Made by a program: the position numbers and the translations under genes. DNA of 64,000 bases from Emiliania huxleyi CCMP1516 (Eukaryota > Haptophyta > Isochrysidales > Noelaerhabdaceae): NCBI RefSeq assembly GCF_000372725.1, contig NW_005199770.1, positions 695,632 to 759,631 of the forward strand, written 5' to 3'. Below the pieces are notes generated by a model. The model saw only the letters and a program-made list of their open reading frames with translations. It had not been told where the DNA came from and made no database searches. The first letter of the stretch is position 1; each line of letters begins with the position of its first letter. Shown in pieces: positions 30,020 through 40,800 of the stretch.

Positions 30020-32311
30020 TCACGGCGTCTCATCCGAAGAGACGCCCTGCGCGAGCAGCGCGCTCAAATCGTCGCCCTCGTCGTGGGGCGCCCGGCTCAG
30101 GTCGAGCGCCTGCTGCACGCATGGCAGAGAGAGCGACGCGCTCCTCCGCTCGTGCTGCAGCTCGCGCTGCCGCTGCCGCTGCAGTCGCAGCTGCCTCGCA
30201 TAGGCGCCTAGGGGGAAGAGTGGGACGATCCGTCAGAGAGAGGACAGGACAGCTCCGCGAAGCCGACGCGCAGAGGCGCCGGGGCCCTGCGGCGAGCCCT
30301 CGCCGCCGCGCAGCCCGCCGCCGCGCACCCCGCCGCCGGCCGCGCCGCCGAGCCGCATCCCCGCCGGGTCGGACCTGCCCGCCTGCGCCGCGATCGCGCT
30401 CGACTGCATCGACGCCTCGGTGCCGCAGTGCCACGACTGCGCGTTGCGCCGCATGGAGCCCGCCCCCCTCTGCCGCTCCGCGGGCGGACGCGCCTGCGGG
30501 AAGGGTCCGAGAAGGCTCGGGCAAGCTTCCACGACGGACCCCCCCCCACCCCTTCCCGCGGGCGGACGGCGCCGGCGAGGCGAGCAGCGCATCGAGCTCG
30601 GGCTCGCGCCTGGAGGAGAGGCGGGCGAGGCTGAGGTCGAGGCTGAGGCCGAGGTCGGGCCAGCGACACACGCCCTCCTCAGATCGGCTACTCTCGGCGC
30701 ATCCCGGCGCATCTCGGCGCATCTCGGCGCATCCCGGCGCATCTCGGCGGTCCCGCACCCGCCGTGCTCCTCCCAGTAGCGGATGAGCGGCTGTGGTGGC
30801 GGCGGCACTGCGCCGTCCACGTCCCACACAAGCTTGAGGTGCGGCACCTGCGGGAGACGCGGCGAGGTTGCGGCGAGGCGGGAGCCTCACGTCCGGGCAC
30901 ATCATCGGCACGTCTGGGCACGTCTGGGCACGTCTGGGCACGTCTGGGCGCGTCTGGGCGCGCCTCCGGCGTGAGCCTCTTGACCCGCTCCTTGCTGTAG
31001 CCGAGCGGGTGAGAGACGTACCGCACGCCGTCGAGCGAGAAGTCCTTTGGGCGGTGGCTGTGCCTATGTGGTGGGCCGTGTCGCGGGCCGTGTCGCGGAC
31101 CGAATGGGTGCCGCGGGCGTGTCGTCCCGCCCCTTTGGTGATGGGCGCGCCCGAATGCGTGCACGTGACAGACGCCGTCGGGCGGCCGCTGCACGCCCGC
31201 CGTGAGCCGGCGGAGCTGCTCGTCGATGAGGCGCGAGCCTGAGGGAAGGTTCCGGGACGTGTCTCGGACGGGGCCGGGCCGGGGCTGGGAAGAGGCCGAT
31301 CGTCGTCGAGCCTGCGACGCGCGAGAAGTTGACTGCGGTCCCTCCGGCGGGGTGTGAGACCCAGTCGGGAGAGAAGGAGAGGCCGGCGGGGTCGAGCCAG
31401 TCCGGCAGCGTCTGCTCGCGCGGGAGAAAGTGCGAGAAGGAGAGCACCGCGTCGCCGACCGCTCCGCAGAGCGCCTCGTTGACCTCCCGGACCGAGGGCT
31501 CGTTCCTCTCCGCGAGCTTGCACGCCACGCCCGCCGGGTAGTGGCCCGTCATCGTGTCCGACGGCCGCAGCAGCGCGGCCGGCCACTTGCAGAGCGCAAA
31601 GTCCGACCACGTGAAGGCGCGCATGTCGCCGGCGCGGTGGATGAGCGACGGAGTGAAGTGGGTGAGGTCGAGCGAGTCGTCGTACCACGAGGCGAGAGGC
31701 ACGACCCACAGGCCCTGCCCGGGCTTGTGCGCCCCCGACCCGTCCCCTCTCAGCAGCCGCGGCGTCGAGTGCACGTTGCCCATCCGGTCGCAGAGCCGGT
31801 CGATGGCGTCGAGCTTTGCGAGCGAGTCCATGCCGCCGTCGTTGCGCGTGATCCAGAGGTCGTGGTTGCCCGCTGTGAAGAAGACGTGGGCGAAGCGCTC
31901 CGAGAAGGCGCGCAGCGTCGCCTCCAGCTGCTCCATCTGGTGCGACACGTCTCCCGCCACGACGACCGCATCGCCCGGGTGCTGCGGTAGCGAGCGGAGC
32001 CACGCCATGTTCTCGGCCCGGTCGGTGTGCACGTCCGAGGTGAGCCACACCCTGGGGTACACGCGCTGCTCGGCCGGCGGCTCCTGTCCGCCCGACTCAA
32101 AATAGTACACCGCCTCCTCCTCTGTCCAGGAAAGCATGTGATTCGCGACCGGCAAGTCGTCCGCCATGCAGTCGGCCTGCAGCTCGGCCAGCCGCTCGCA
32201 CGACGCCACCCTGCGCGACAGCGGCATCGCCGCCGCCGCCGGGGCGCCTCGACGCGCGCTGCTCGAGTCCTGCCGCTCTGCAGCACGCCGCCCACACAGC
32301 GACCGGACCAA
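30020..32311 (-). CDS. Calcineurin-like metallophosphoesterase
   Basis: Six exons; start at 32227 or in-frame 32311. Exon 1 (to 31312) has the dimetal motifs WLTSDVHTD, VVVAGDVSH, FTAGNHDLWI and LSFSHFLPR. Exon 2 (31238-31151) gives GSRLIDEQLRRLTAG and CHVHAFG; exon 3 (31063-30964) supplies HSHRPKDFSLDG and RYVSHPLGYSKERV, so the GHSH metal motif is made only after splicing. Exon 4 (30847 to about 30749) has LKLVWDVDGAV and IRYWEEHGG. Exon 5 (30493 down) and exon 6 (30207-30020, QLRLQRQRQRELQ, ending GVSSDETP) are less certain. Introns 3 and 4 contain short tandem repeats. Known function of the fold: phosphoester hydrolysis; substrate unknown. Confidence 0.85.
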
Positions 32312-32532
32312 CGCGCTTGGCCCCCTGGATCGAAGGGGGTCGACTCCTTGAGGTGCGTGAAGTCAACTTGGCACGACCGACCGCGTCGCTACGCGCTGTC
32401 TTCCGCTGTCGAAGGTAGTCGAGTGCCTCCTGAACGTGTGACCCTGTTGTCAGGCATGTCTCTTGTCTGGTTGTCACACTGCGATTTCGGGCTGTTTGCT
32501 TTTACGTGAAGGTGGGTGGTACTCGAGTAAAG

Positions 32533-33096
32533 GGTGTGGATGCTGGGTTGACGGAAATCGAGGGACGCGACCCACCTCGCCACAGACGGTCCCGCGCCTC
32601 GCCGCTAAGTTTGCGGCACGCCCCGCACCGTCCGCTGTGCCGCGTTTTTTGTCCGGAGTGAAAAGTCCAACGCGCTCGTCGGTGGCGGCTTCCCTCAACC
32701 TGCGCCGCGCTCGGCGAACCTCGACAGCGCCTTCGGTGGCATGCAGCTCTTTGTGACAGAAGCCTGGAGAGCAGCTCCTCTGCTGCTCACACACTCTGCA
32801 CAGTTGACACAGCCTACTGTGCGGCTGCCACAGCTGTGACAGCGATGGGCTCGCCCTCACTGGCCCTCAGTCACTTGTGCTGCGGCTTGTGTGAGCGACA
32901 CTGCTCGGCGACTGCCGGCACACTGTGAGACCATGAGTGTGAGGTAAAACCACGCTACCAGCGCTTGGTCACATCGGCCCCGAGGTCAGATCCATCTACT
33001 CTGTTGATGACAAGACTTGTCTACCGGCTGGAGCTGAGCAGGAGGGCCCGGCGCACAACCCCTTGGTCAACTCACCCTCCACACCCCGTACCCGCG
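32533..33096 (+). repeat. Dispersed repeat C, copy 1 (about 565 nt)
   Basis: Nearly identical to 59959-60527 in the same orientation, from GGGTGTGGATGCTGGGTTGA to CTCACCCTCCACACCCCGTA. No conserved long frame. 33097-33841 beyond it holds no gene I can support. Confidence 0.93.
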
Positions 33097-33841
33097 TCGA
33101 GAGGGGTGGCGTGCCTGTGCGCCACGTACTCACCGAGCATTATAGGTTATAGCCTTCCATATCGAACAGAGACGAGAGAGAGGAGCTTAGAGACAAGAGA
33201 GGACTACACCCCAAGGCTGACCGTGACCCTGGACCGCTGACGCTAAGTGTAAGCCTTATAACCCTCTTATACGCGTCGACTTAGTGGTCTTGACGTGAGG
33301 ACCCCGCGTAGCGGCGCGCACACACACGTGAGAGAGAGACATCACGCGAGCCGCAGCGCTCTCACACACCTCCGCGTCCGACTCCGCGACTGTCCGTGGC
33401 TCCGTCTCGTGTCCGTGCGCCCCCCGAGGGCAGCGTCCAGGGTCCAGCGAGCTCTCTCTAGAGACTCTACAGAGACTACAGCCACGGCTCTGGTGGGCTC
33501 TCAGACCCCGTACAGCCCCGCTGCGCATTGCGCAACGGCGTACACAGCTATACAGAGACACCGGCGGACGGACTCACGGACATGGCAGCGACATGCTCCC
33601 CAAACCCACGGCTTTCAGAACCACCCCCACTCTCACCACTCGACATAACCGTCCAGTGCAGCAGTCGGGTCCGGGCCCCGCGCCGTTGCGAGACCACGAC
33701 TCGTCCTCAGCCCGACCCGTGTACCGCCGGCTTATTGGCGCAGCCCCAGGGGGGCAAGCCCCTCGCGCACCCGACCTCAGACACCGAGAGGGAGGGCGAG
33801 GCGGGGGAGGCGCTGCGGGCACCGCAAGGCGAACGAGTCGT

Positions 33842-34485
33842 CTAGTACCCGTCATCATCATAGTACGGCTCCCGCGGAGCGCCCTCGACAAAGTCGCCTC
33901 CCGGGCCCGTCACCTCGATCGCCTGCGGGCGGTGCGCGCGGCGGGAATTGGGGCGGCGGCGCTCGAGGCGGCGTGGGGTGGGCGGCGGCTGGGCGGGCGG
34001 CGTGTGCGGGTGAGTGCTGCCGGACCACCTTAAGCTTGTTCGTCTTTGCGTCGCGCGAGACCTTAAACTCGAGCGCCTCGCCCTCCGCGAGCGAGCGGAA
34101 GCCCTTGGCCTTGATGTCGGTCTGGTGCACAAACAGGTCCTGTTCTTGGTTCTCAACGTCGATGAAGCCAAAGCCCTTTTGCACGTCAAACCACTTGCAC
34201 TTGCCTGAGGGCGCGGGCTCGGGATCGGCCACGCGCGTCGCTGTGTTTGGCCGCCCCTGCGACGGTCGAGGCCTAGTGTGGGCCCGGGGTGACGGTTTGG
34301 CGTGTGCAGCCTCATTATCTCCCGCCGCGCTCACCGACTCCCGTGTCTCCCTCCTCCATCGACATCGCCGGGCTGCATCTGCTCGCGACCACGGCGCGAG
34401 GTCGCGCGCCGGCGGCCTGCAGGACCAGGCACGAAACCTGGCAGGCGGACGCGAGCAACAAAGCGATCGTGGCACGCGGCGGCAT
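33842..34485 (-). CDS. Cold-shock-domain RNA/DNA-binding protein with N-terminal leader
   Basis: 135 residues from exons 34485-34335, 34204-34029 and 33922-33842 (GT-AG introns of 130 and 106 nt). The leader MPPRATIALLLASACQVSCL looks like a signal peptide followed by a transit-like AGARPRAVVASRC. The join MEEGDTGVG-KCKWFDVQ restores the cold-shock fold, with RNP1 KGFGFIDV and RNP2 DLFVHQTDI, ending NKLKAIEVTGPGG. A short acidic C-terminus (PYYDDDGY) follows. It is a single-domain protein like bacterial Csp and presumably acts as an RNA chaperone in the plastid or secretory system; location is inference. The start codon lies 9 nt from the candidate promoter motif. Confidence 0.9.
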
Positions 34486-34493
34486 TCTGAGAT

Positions 34494-34612
34494 CGCGGGA
34501 AAAGAATAACGCTGGCTGCCGACCTGCACTCCAAGTGCTCCAAGTGCTGCTTGGTGGATGTGCGGTTGCTGACTGCACTCCAAGTGCTCCAAGTGCGCTC
34601 AGCGCAGCTGGG
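34494..34612 (-). promoter_or_regulatory. Promoter motif and tandem ACTTGGAGTGCAG units
   Basis: ATTCTTTTCCCGCG (minus strand, 34494-34507) lies 9 nt from the cold-shock ATG. Upstream is a doubled unit GCACTTGGAGCACTTGGAGT (minus strand, about 34525-34600). The same unit occurs at 16980-17000 and 17422-17455. Confidence 0.45.
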
Positions 34613-35287
34613 AAGAGGACCGCCGCAAGCGGCGTGGCGTGGAGCGGTTGAGCATCCCTCCGGGGGCCCCTCTGCGCCGGGGAGGCGTTGTTGGAGGCTA
34701 GGACGCAAGCGTCCGTCGCCCTTTTCAAACTCGGGGCCCACTCCGCTACGCTCCGACCCGAATTTGGAGGGCCTGAAAAGTTTAAGGTGTTGCTGCGCAA
34801 AAGGGTGGGGAGCCGCGGCGGCGCCGCAGCGCGCAGGCGCGGGCGCGCAGTGGAAGCACGCTAGCCATACATGTTCACGCAGAGAAGCTGACGGTCGGGG
34901 TCGTGACGGCTCGAGGGTGCGCACACTCTAGCGGCCGGACACCTCACCCGCGGACGCCTCACCCGCACGCGCACCCTCCAACATCGCCGCCGAGCCCAAC
35001 GCCCTGCCGTCAATCTCGACGAGCGCCGCACACCTGCGCGGACAGTGGGCAGACGTTGCCGCCTTGTGTCCTCGTGTGCCCGGAAAGCCTCGAGCCGGCG
35101 CACACCGGTGGCAGCGCAGGAGGAGGCGGCAGCAGTGGAGGGTTTCTGCACGGTATTCGGATTTTGCTATTTGTTCGTGTGGGGGTATATTGCAGATTTG
35201 TCAATGGTACCGCGTCTGCGAAGCGGGCGCCTTGCGGGCAGAGCCCTAGCTTAGCCACCCTTCATATCTTGCGCGGTCATTAAACTC
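34613..35287. other. Stretch without a supported gene
   Basis: Open frames on both strands without domains. TATCTTGCGCGGTCAT at about 35266 also occurs at 16-31. Confidence 0.4.
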
Positions 35288-35818
35288 ATGTGGAGCTCCC
35301 TCCGGCTCCGCAGGGTGGCTCGGATACAGACATGGGTGCGAAACAACGACAAGACCAAGGCACGGGCAGAGGAACGAGAGAAGAGTATAGGGTGGATAAA
35401 GCGCCTGTTCACGGCATGGAGGGTGAGCCACGCCGAACGTACCGAGCGTAGAGCCGAGCGGAAGGAAGCCGGGGAAGACGACTCCGAGGAGGACGAACCA
35501 GTGGAAATCCCGTTGCCAGCCGTCACGATGCACCCGAAGGGGACCCCAGCGCCGGCATCATCCGTGAAGGCACAAGTGTTCGAAGAGAGAGTGGACCTGA
35601 GCAATGATATGACTGGGCGGCAAATGATAGCAGTGGGCGTCAGAAGACTCGTCCTTGCTCGAGGAGAGCTCGATAGACTCGAGGGGCCAGGATATGCAGC
35701 GAGGAGGGCGGAGCTGCGCCGAAAGGCGCAAGAAGCCGCGAGAACAAGGGACCGGCAGGCGGCGGCGGCGTCGCAGAACGAGGCAGAGGAGAGCGACACG
35801 CGACAGAGGAAGAAGTGA
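35288..35818 (+). CDS. Charged protein of unknown function, possibly mobile-element derived
   Basis: An uninterrupted 176-residue frame starting MWSSLRLRRVARIQTWVRNN, rich in Arg, Lys and Glu, with an acidic patch (EAGEDDSEEDEPVEIPLP) and an Arg/Ala coiled C-terminus (RRAELRRKAQEAARTRDR). Its codon use is less GC-biased than that of neighbouring genes. It ends 50 nt before the extended form of repeat A, in an order that suggests the frame and repeat A may belong to one element, though other repeat A copies lack it. No known domain. Confidence 0.4.
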   Translation: MWSSLRLRRVARIQTWVRNNDKTKARAEEREKSIGWIKRLFTAWRVSHAERTERRAERKEAGEDDSEEDEPVEIPLPAVTMHPKGTPAPASSVKAQVFEERVDLSNDMTGRQMIAVGVRRLVLARGELDRLEGPGYAARRAELRRKAQEAARTRDRQAAAASQNEAEESDTRQRKK

Positions 35819-35867
35819 CAAGGGAAAGAACGACGAGAGTGGGACGGCCGCGAGGTGGCATGAAGGT

Positions 35868-36045
35868 TGCAGCGAGAATCGGCGAGAGACTGCGAAGAGA
35901 GATAGGAAGAGGCGGACGCCCAAGGGTGGGCGACGGCTAGCGCATCAGCCATCACACCCCTCTCCTTAAAATCCCTGTGTGGTGGCGGCGTGCCGTCCTC
36001 CCATCCCTCCCTTGGGTTGTACGTTTTCTTTCTTTTCTTTTCTAG
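35868..36045 (+). repeat. Repeat A with extended flank
   Basis: The inverted partner of 9779-9945, including the 85-nt extension (GGGTGGGCGACGGCTAGCGC). A palindromic TGTACACATGTACATGT occurs near 36255. Confidence 0.85.
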
Positions 36046-36348
36046 GGTGGCTCGGCGGTCGGGGCTTTAGTTCTTCTCTCGCGGGCGGTGGAGCGCACGC
36101 ACAGCGGCGCGCGCCGACGAACGAAGGCGGGGAGGGGGCACGCGCCGTTGTGCTTGTGCATGGCGCATGGCTTACGGTGTTACGCACGAGACCTCGACGC
36201 CGCGCGGACGCCCGCTCCGGCGCGGGCGGAGGTCCCTGTTGTGTCCACACCGACATGTACACATGTACATGTGATCCGCCCAGGTCGCCGACTCTCGAGC
36301 CTCGTCGCCACGGCGCACGGGATCGTCGGGATTCGAGAGAGAGAGATT

Positions 36349-37355
36349 TTAGAAAACCAACAAAGGCTGGCTGACTCGCCAGAGGTCGATACTCTGGACG
36401 ACCCATAGGATGCCACGAATGCCTGAAGGAGAGGGAGGCGAGGCCAGAGGCAGGCTCAGCTGCTCTCGGGTGATCTCGCTTTGGTGGCTGAAGGACCCGA
36501 TGGCCCTGTCACATTCGCGTTCCGAGTCGTGGGGGTAGAAGAATTCGAGGTAGAATCGAGTCAGCACTTCCTTGTACCTTCTCCTGGGAAAGTTATTTAG
36601 TACGACCCCGGTTTCGGATATCGGCGAACGATCGGAAGGGTGCCGCCTGCACACAAATGGAGTCCAGCGATGTGGGACCTCAGTCCCAGAAGCTTGGAGC
36701 TTCAGGCCGCGACCACGTGGCTAGGTGGACACTAAAGTGCCATTTTGGCGCCAAATCTTGGCGCGAAATGACACGTGGCTTGGCGGGAGTGTGGTGTGGC
36801 TGCGCTGCTCGACAGCGCTGCTGTTGAGCGCCAGCTGCTGCTCCCTCAGCCAGACGGCCGGACCTGCGCAGCACGACCGCTGGCCTTCCTCCTGCACCAC
36901 AGGAGCGCGCCAAGGCGCGCGTCTGGGCAAGCAGTGCGTCTCATCGCGATGCGAGAGTCGACGCTGTGACGCCGCCGCTCGCCGGCTAGAATGACAGTGG
37001 CAGCATTCGAGTACGCGTCGAGCTGTGCGTACCAGCACTTGTATGCGAGCTCATTGTGTCCCTGAGCTGCTGTGGGGTGCGTGGGGTCAGCTGCGGAGCA
37101 CGTACTGGGCGGCGGTAGGGGGGTGCTCCTAAATAACTTTCCCAGGAGAAGGTAGTACAGCGGACCGCCAGACTCGCCGGCAGCATCCGCAGGGAGGCAG
37201 CATATGAGGCACCAGTCTTCTGGAGAGCTCAACAGCTGCGGCCGCGATGGCGGAAAGTCGGCCGCGGTTCGAGCGAGCAGCTTTCTCGGGATTCGTCGTG
37301 ACATATCACATAAGAAACAAGCAGAAAAGCATGTGCCGCGTGTGTGCATATACAA
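36349..37355 (-). other. Region with two protein-like fragments inside a 26-nt inverted repeat
   Basis: Frame 36349-36654 contains NNFPRRRYKEVLTRFYLEFF and ECDRAIGSFSHQSEITREQL; frame 36846-37355 contains SPEDWCLICCLPADAAG and GPLYYLLLGKLFRS. Both look more protein-like than shadow frames but match no family I know. 36575-36600 (TACCTTCTCCTGGGAAAGTT onward) is the exact reverse complement of 37129-37154. The fragments may be relics of one gene rearranged by inversion. Confidence 0.35.
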
Positions 37356-37434
37356 AGACGTCCGCCTTCACGCACTACACACAAACGACCTCTCGTCGCG
37401 ACATCGGCCCGAGTGAAAGCCCCTGCTCTCCCCT

Positions 37435-37719
37435 CACGCGAGCACCAAATCGGCCGTGCCCTCCTTGGCGGCGTTGATGAGGAGGTAGCCGACGCTCCGG
37501 AACGGCGCCCACGAGGCGGTCTTGTCCTAGCGATCGCGCTCGGCAGCCACCTTGGTGTCGTCTCATGTGGTCATCGTGCTCCGCGAGGTGCGCGAGCGCG
37601 CTTCGGAGCGCCTCTTCGGTGAGCAGAGCTTCGCCGGGGCCACCGACATACTCGTGCATGGCTGGCTTCTTGGCCTTGGCGGCCTCGTCGCGCGGCCGCT
37701 TGCGCGAGGCCGAGGCGTC
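37435..37719 (-). CDS. Small basic hypothetical protein, divergent from the SNF2 gene
   Basis: Starts MPPRSMDASASRKRPRDEAA, giving a nuclear-localisation-like basic patch, then KKPAMHEYVGGPGEALLTEE and ALRSALAHLAEHDDHM. After a likely intron, DKTASWAPFRSVGYLLINAA and KEGTADLVLA end at a stop near 37435. The exact join does not keep frame with any donor I can see (an intron of about 40 nt, GT at 37541, is one base out), so either the model or the base sequence is off by one. It lies 177 nt from the SNF2 start on the other strand. No family is recognised. Confidence 0.45.
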
Positions 37720-37896
37720 CATCGATCTCGGCGGCATCGGCGGCGCGATCGTTCTCGCTGCTGCAGGCGCCTTGTTTTTGTCTTGCCGTTGTGACCTATT
37801 GTTGTCGAGAAGCCGGTCAGCCGCTTCACCCCCGCAGCTGGCCGCCGCAGGCAAAGAATTCTTTCCTGACGCGCCTCTTCTCCCGCGAGCTGGCAC

Positions 37897-40800
37897 ATGA
37901 CAACGCCACGCACCCGAGGAGGTGCTCTCGCAGCCAAGGTCGCCGAAGTCCAGTCAGCGCTCGTCGACGCTCATGCCGCGCCGTGCCCTCGCGAGATCTC
38001 CGCGCTCCTGTGTGCGTACGACGGCTCGGTCCCTGCAGTGGTGGACGTCCTCAAAAACGTCGAGGGCTCGTCGGCTCTTGCGGCTGGCTCTGCCGAGGGA
38101 GCCTCGTCGAGCTTTGCGCGCGCTGGGCCGGTCGTGAAAGCTGTCTCGCCGAAGACGGTGGCCTCGGCCCGTGGCGAGGCCCCGCTCTCCTCGCTGTCGG
38201 GCTCTCGGGCCAACGGGAAGCGCAAGATGGAGCGCGGCGGCGGCGCTGGCGGCAAGCGGCTCGCGGCGCTCTCCGCGGCGCTGGCCGAGTCGCCAGAGCC
38301 GGTCAGCGCGCCAGACGCTCCCGACGGGGCGCCCCTTCTCGACGACGGCGTCACGCTCGACGAAACCCTCTGTTCCATCACGGATTTCCGCGCGTTGCCG
38401 GCATCGTTTTGGGACCGTCTGCACAAGGAGCATGCAAACCACCCTCACTCCGGAGGCTGGACAGCCGTGTATCAGCAGGAGTGGCCGTACAGCGGCTATC
38501 CGTACGACGCCGTCTACGACGTTCTGCTCGACCCTGCGACCGGCTGGCAGCGAGCACGACGTGTGCGGCCTTGCCTCACCGGCGTGCAGGAGTGGGCCGC
38601 CTCGTGCACCTCGTCGGCACTTTCAGTCCACATCAACGACCTCGACGCATCCCTCGCTGAGATGCTCGAACACGGCTTCATGCAAAGCGAGACCGTGGAC
38701 GCCATCAAGTCGGCAGTCGCTGAGGACCAGGAGCTCCTGCGAGGCCGCGACCCACCCTTCTCCATCCGGAGGCTGCACTTCGACGTGCACGAGCTCGAGC
38801 TGACGTGGCCGCCCGAGGTCGCGGGCACCACGCGCCGCCTCGCAACGGCTCGCAATCGTACCCAATCGTACATCCACCACATCGCCGACATTGCTCACGA
38901 GGACTCGACCGGCGTCGGAGTCGAGCCCGTTCCGTACGACGTTCGCTCCTCGATGGCAATCGAGGTACTCGCGGACTCCTCCGCTCTTCGTCCGGAACGC
39001 ATCGAGTTTCGCCACCCGTGCGTCCGGACGATGGCCCTCCCGTTTGGTTCATACGAGTGCGACTTGCCACTCCGCGAGGCCTTCGGAAGCAACGCCGATG
39101 CTCACGTCTGGGCCGCAAATGTCTCGTCGCTGATCGGCGGGCTGTGCGACGAGCCCTGGGAGAGCACCGGCGCGTGGGAGTCGAGGTTCCGAAACCCGGA
39201 AATCGTCTTCAAGGGGGCTGTGGAGCTCGACCGCGTCGTCACGGCGGGACGGGCGGCGGGCGCCCTGCGCGTGCTCCTCTCTCGCCCCCTCACCTTCGCT
39301 ACGCGGGTCGAGGTGAAGAAGTGCACGCGCCGCCGGCTCAGCGTTCGCGTTGCCGTCGAGCTGCGCCCCCTCGCCTTCGTCCCCTCCGCCAGCGGCAGCA
39401 CGCTGCCGATCGACGACTTGAGCGCTGTCCTGCGGTCCGTCATGTCGCGCGAGCCGCCGCGTCTGGTCGACCAGCGCCTCGAGGACGCGATCTACATCGA
39501 CGAGCGTGCGGACGGCGCGGTTTCAGGCAACGCTCGGCAGGGCGACTACGCGAACCGCATCATGGCTGCTCTCGAGGCGGTCTCGGCGGTGGCGCTGAAG
39601 GCGGACGAGGACGAGCTCGAGCTGCCGGGTCTCGGCGTGCAGCTGCGCCCTTTCCAGAGCTTCAGCGTCAAGTGGATGCTCGCGAAGGAGCGTCTGCCAG
39701 AGGACCTTGTCGCCGTGCATCCCGAGCTGTGGTACGGGCGTGGCTGCTTCCACCTCTGGCCGCCGGCGCGGGGCGGGTGCCTCTTCCACGAGATGGGCCT
39801 CGGTCCGCGTCGTGCTGCCAGGAGAATATCCGGGACATGTCCAGGACACCTCCGTGCCATGTCCGATAGGCAAGACGGTCCAGACGATCGCGCTCTGCCT
39901 CGCCAGCCCACGGCCGGCAAACGCGCCCGGCACCCTCGTGCTCTGTCCTGTCAGCCTCCTGGCGAATTGGGGGGTGCGCGAGGACACAGCTCTGCCCCAC
40001 CCCCCTGGCCGCAGCGGGCACATCTTCCTGACCCCTTTCCCTCAACCCCCGGCAGGTGGAGCTCAGCAAGTGCCTGCCGGCCGAGTCGCGCCACCTCATC
40101 CTCGACTCAATCGGAAAGAAGAAGTTCAAGACCAATCCCGACGGGCTCGCTGACTACGACATCGTGCTCTCCTCGTACTCCCTCCTCAAGGGCTCGCCCG
40201 TGCTGCAGCTGCGCTGGCACCGGCTGGCGCCAGACCACCCGTGGCTTCTCTTTGCTTGTCCGCGACATGTCCGCGCGACATGTCCTCGATGTGTCCAACA
40301 GGTGCTCGACGAGTCGCACGAGGGCATCAAGAACCCGCGGTCGGTGCAGTCCCAGCTGGTGCAGCAAATCAAGGCGTCGCGCCGGTGGTGCCTCTCCGGC
40401 TCTCCCTGCCCGCTCGGGCCAGGCGACTTGGCTGGCCAGATGTCTGCGCTGCAGATGCCAGCCTACGGCATCCCGTCGGTCTTCTCCGCACGGCTCGACC
40501 CTCTGCACAACGGCAAGTGGGTGGCGAACGGCCGGGCAGGGTCGTCAAAGTGCTTCGCTTCGGAGCAGCCTCTCCTCAAGTTCCTCTGCAGCTGCGCTCT
40601 GCGCCTCAAGAAGGACTCGGTGATCGCGGAGGACGGGCAGCCCATCGTCTCGCTGCCGCCCCTCACCCGCGAGATCCGGCTGCTCGACGCCTCGCCCACC
40701 GACGCGGCCTCGTACTCGCGCTTCCACGCGCAGGTGCGCGAGCGGGTGGAGACGCTCTCCCGGGGCGGCTCGCTCGGCGTCCGCCGCGGCTCCCTCGCCT

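Noticed and set aside
30690-30965. CRISPR-like short repeats (GTCTGGGCAC and GCGCATCTCG units)
   Set aside because: The units are about 10 nt and contiguous with no spacers; they lie inside introns and are minisatellites.
30030-32048. 672-codon minus-strand frame in the metallophosphatase region
   Set aside because: It is out of frame with the metal-binding motifs and reads through introns; it is a GC-rich shadow.
35251-35955. Minus-strand 234-codon Ser/Arg-rich frame
   Set aside because: Antisense to the better plus-strand frame at 35288-35818 and composed of simple residues.
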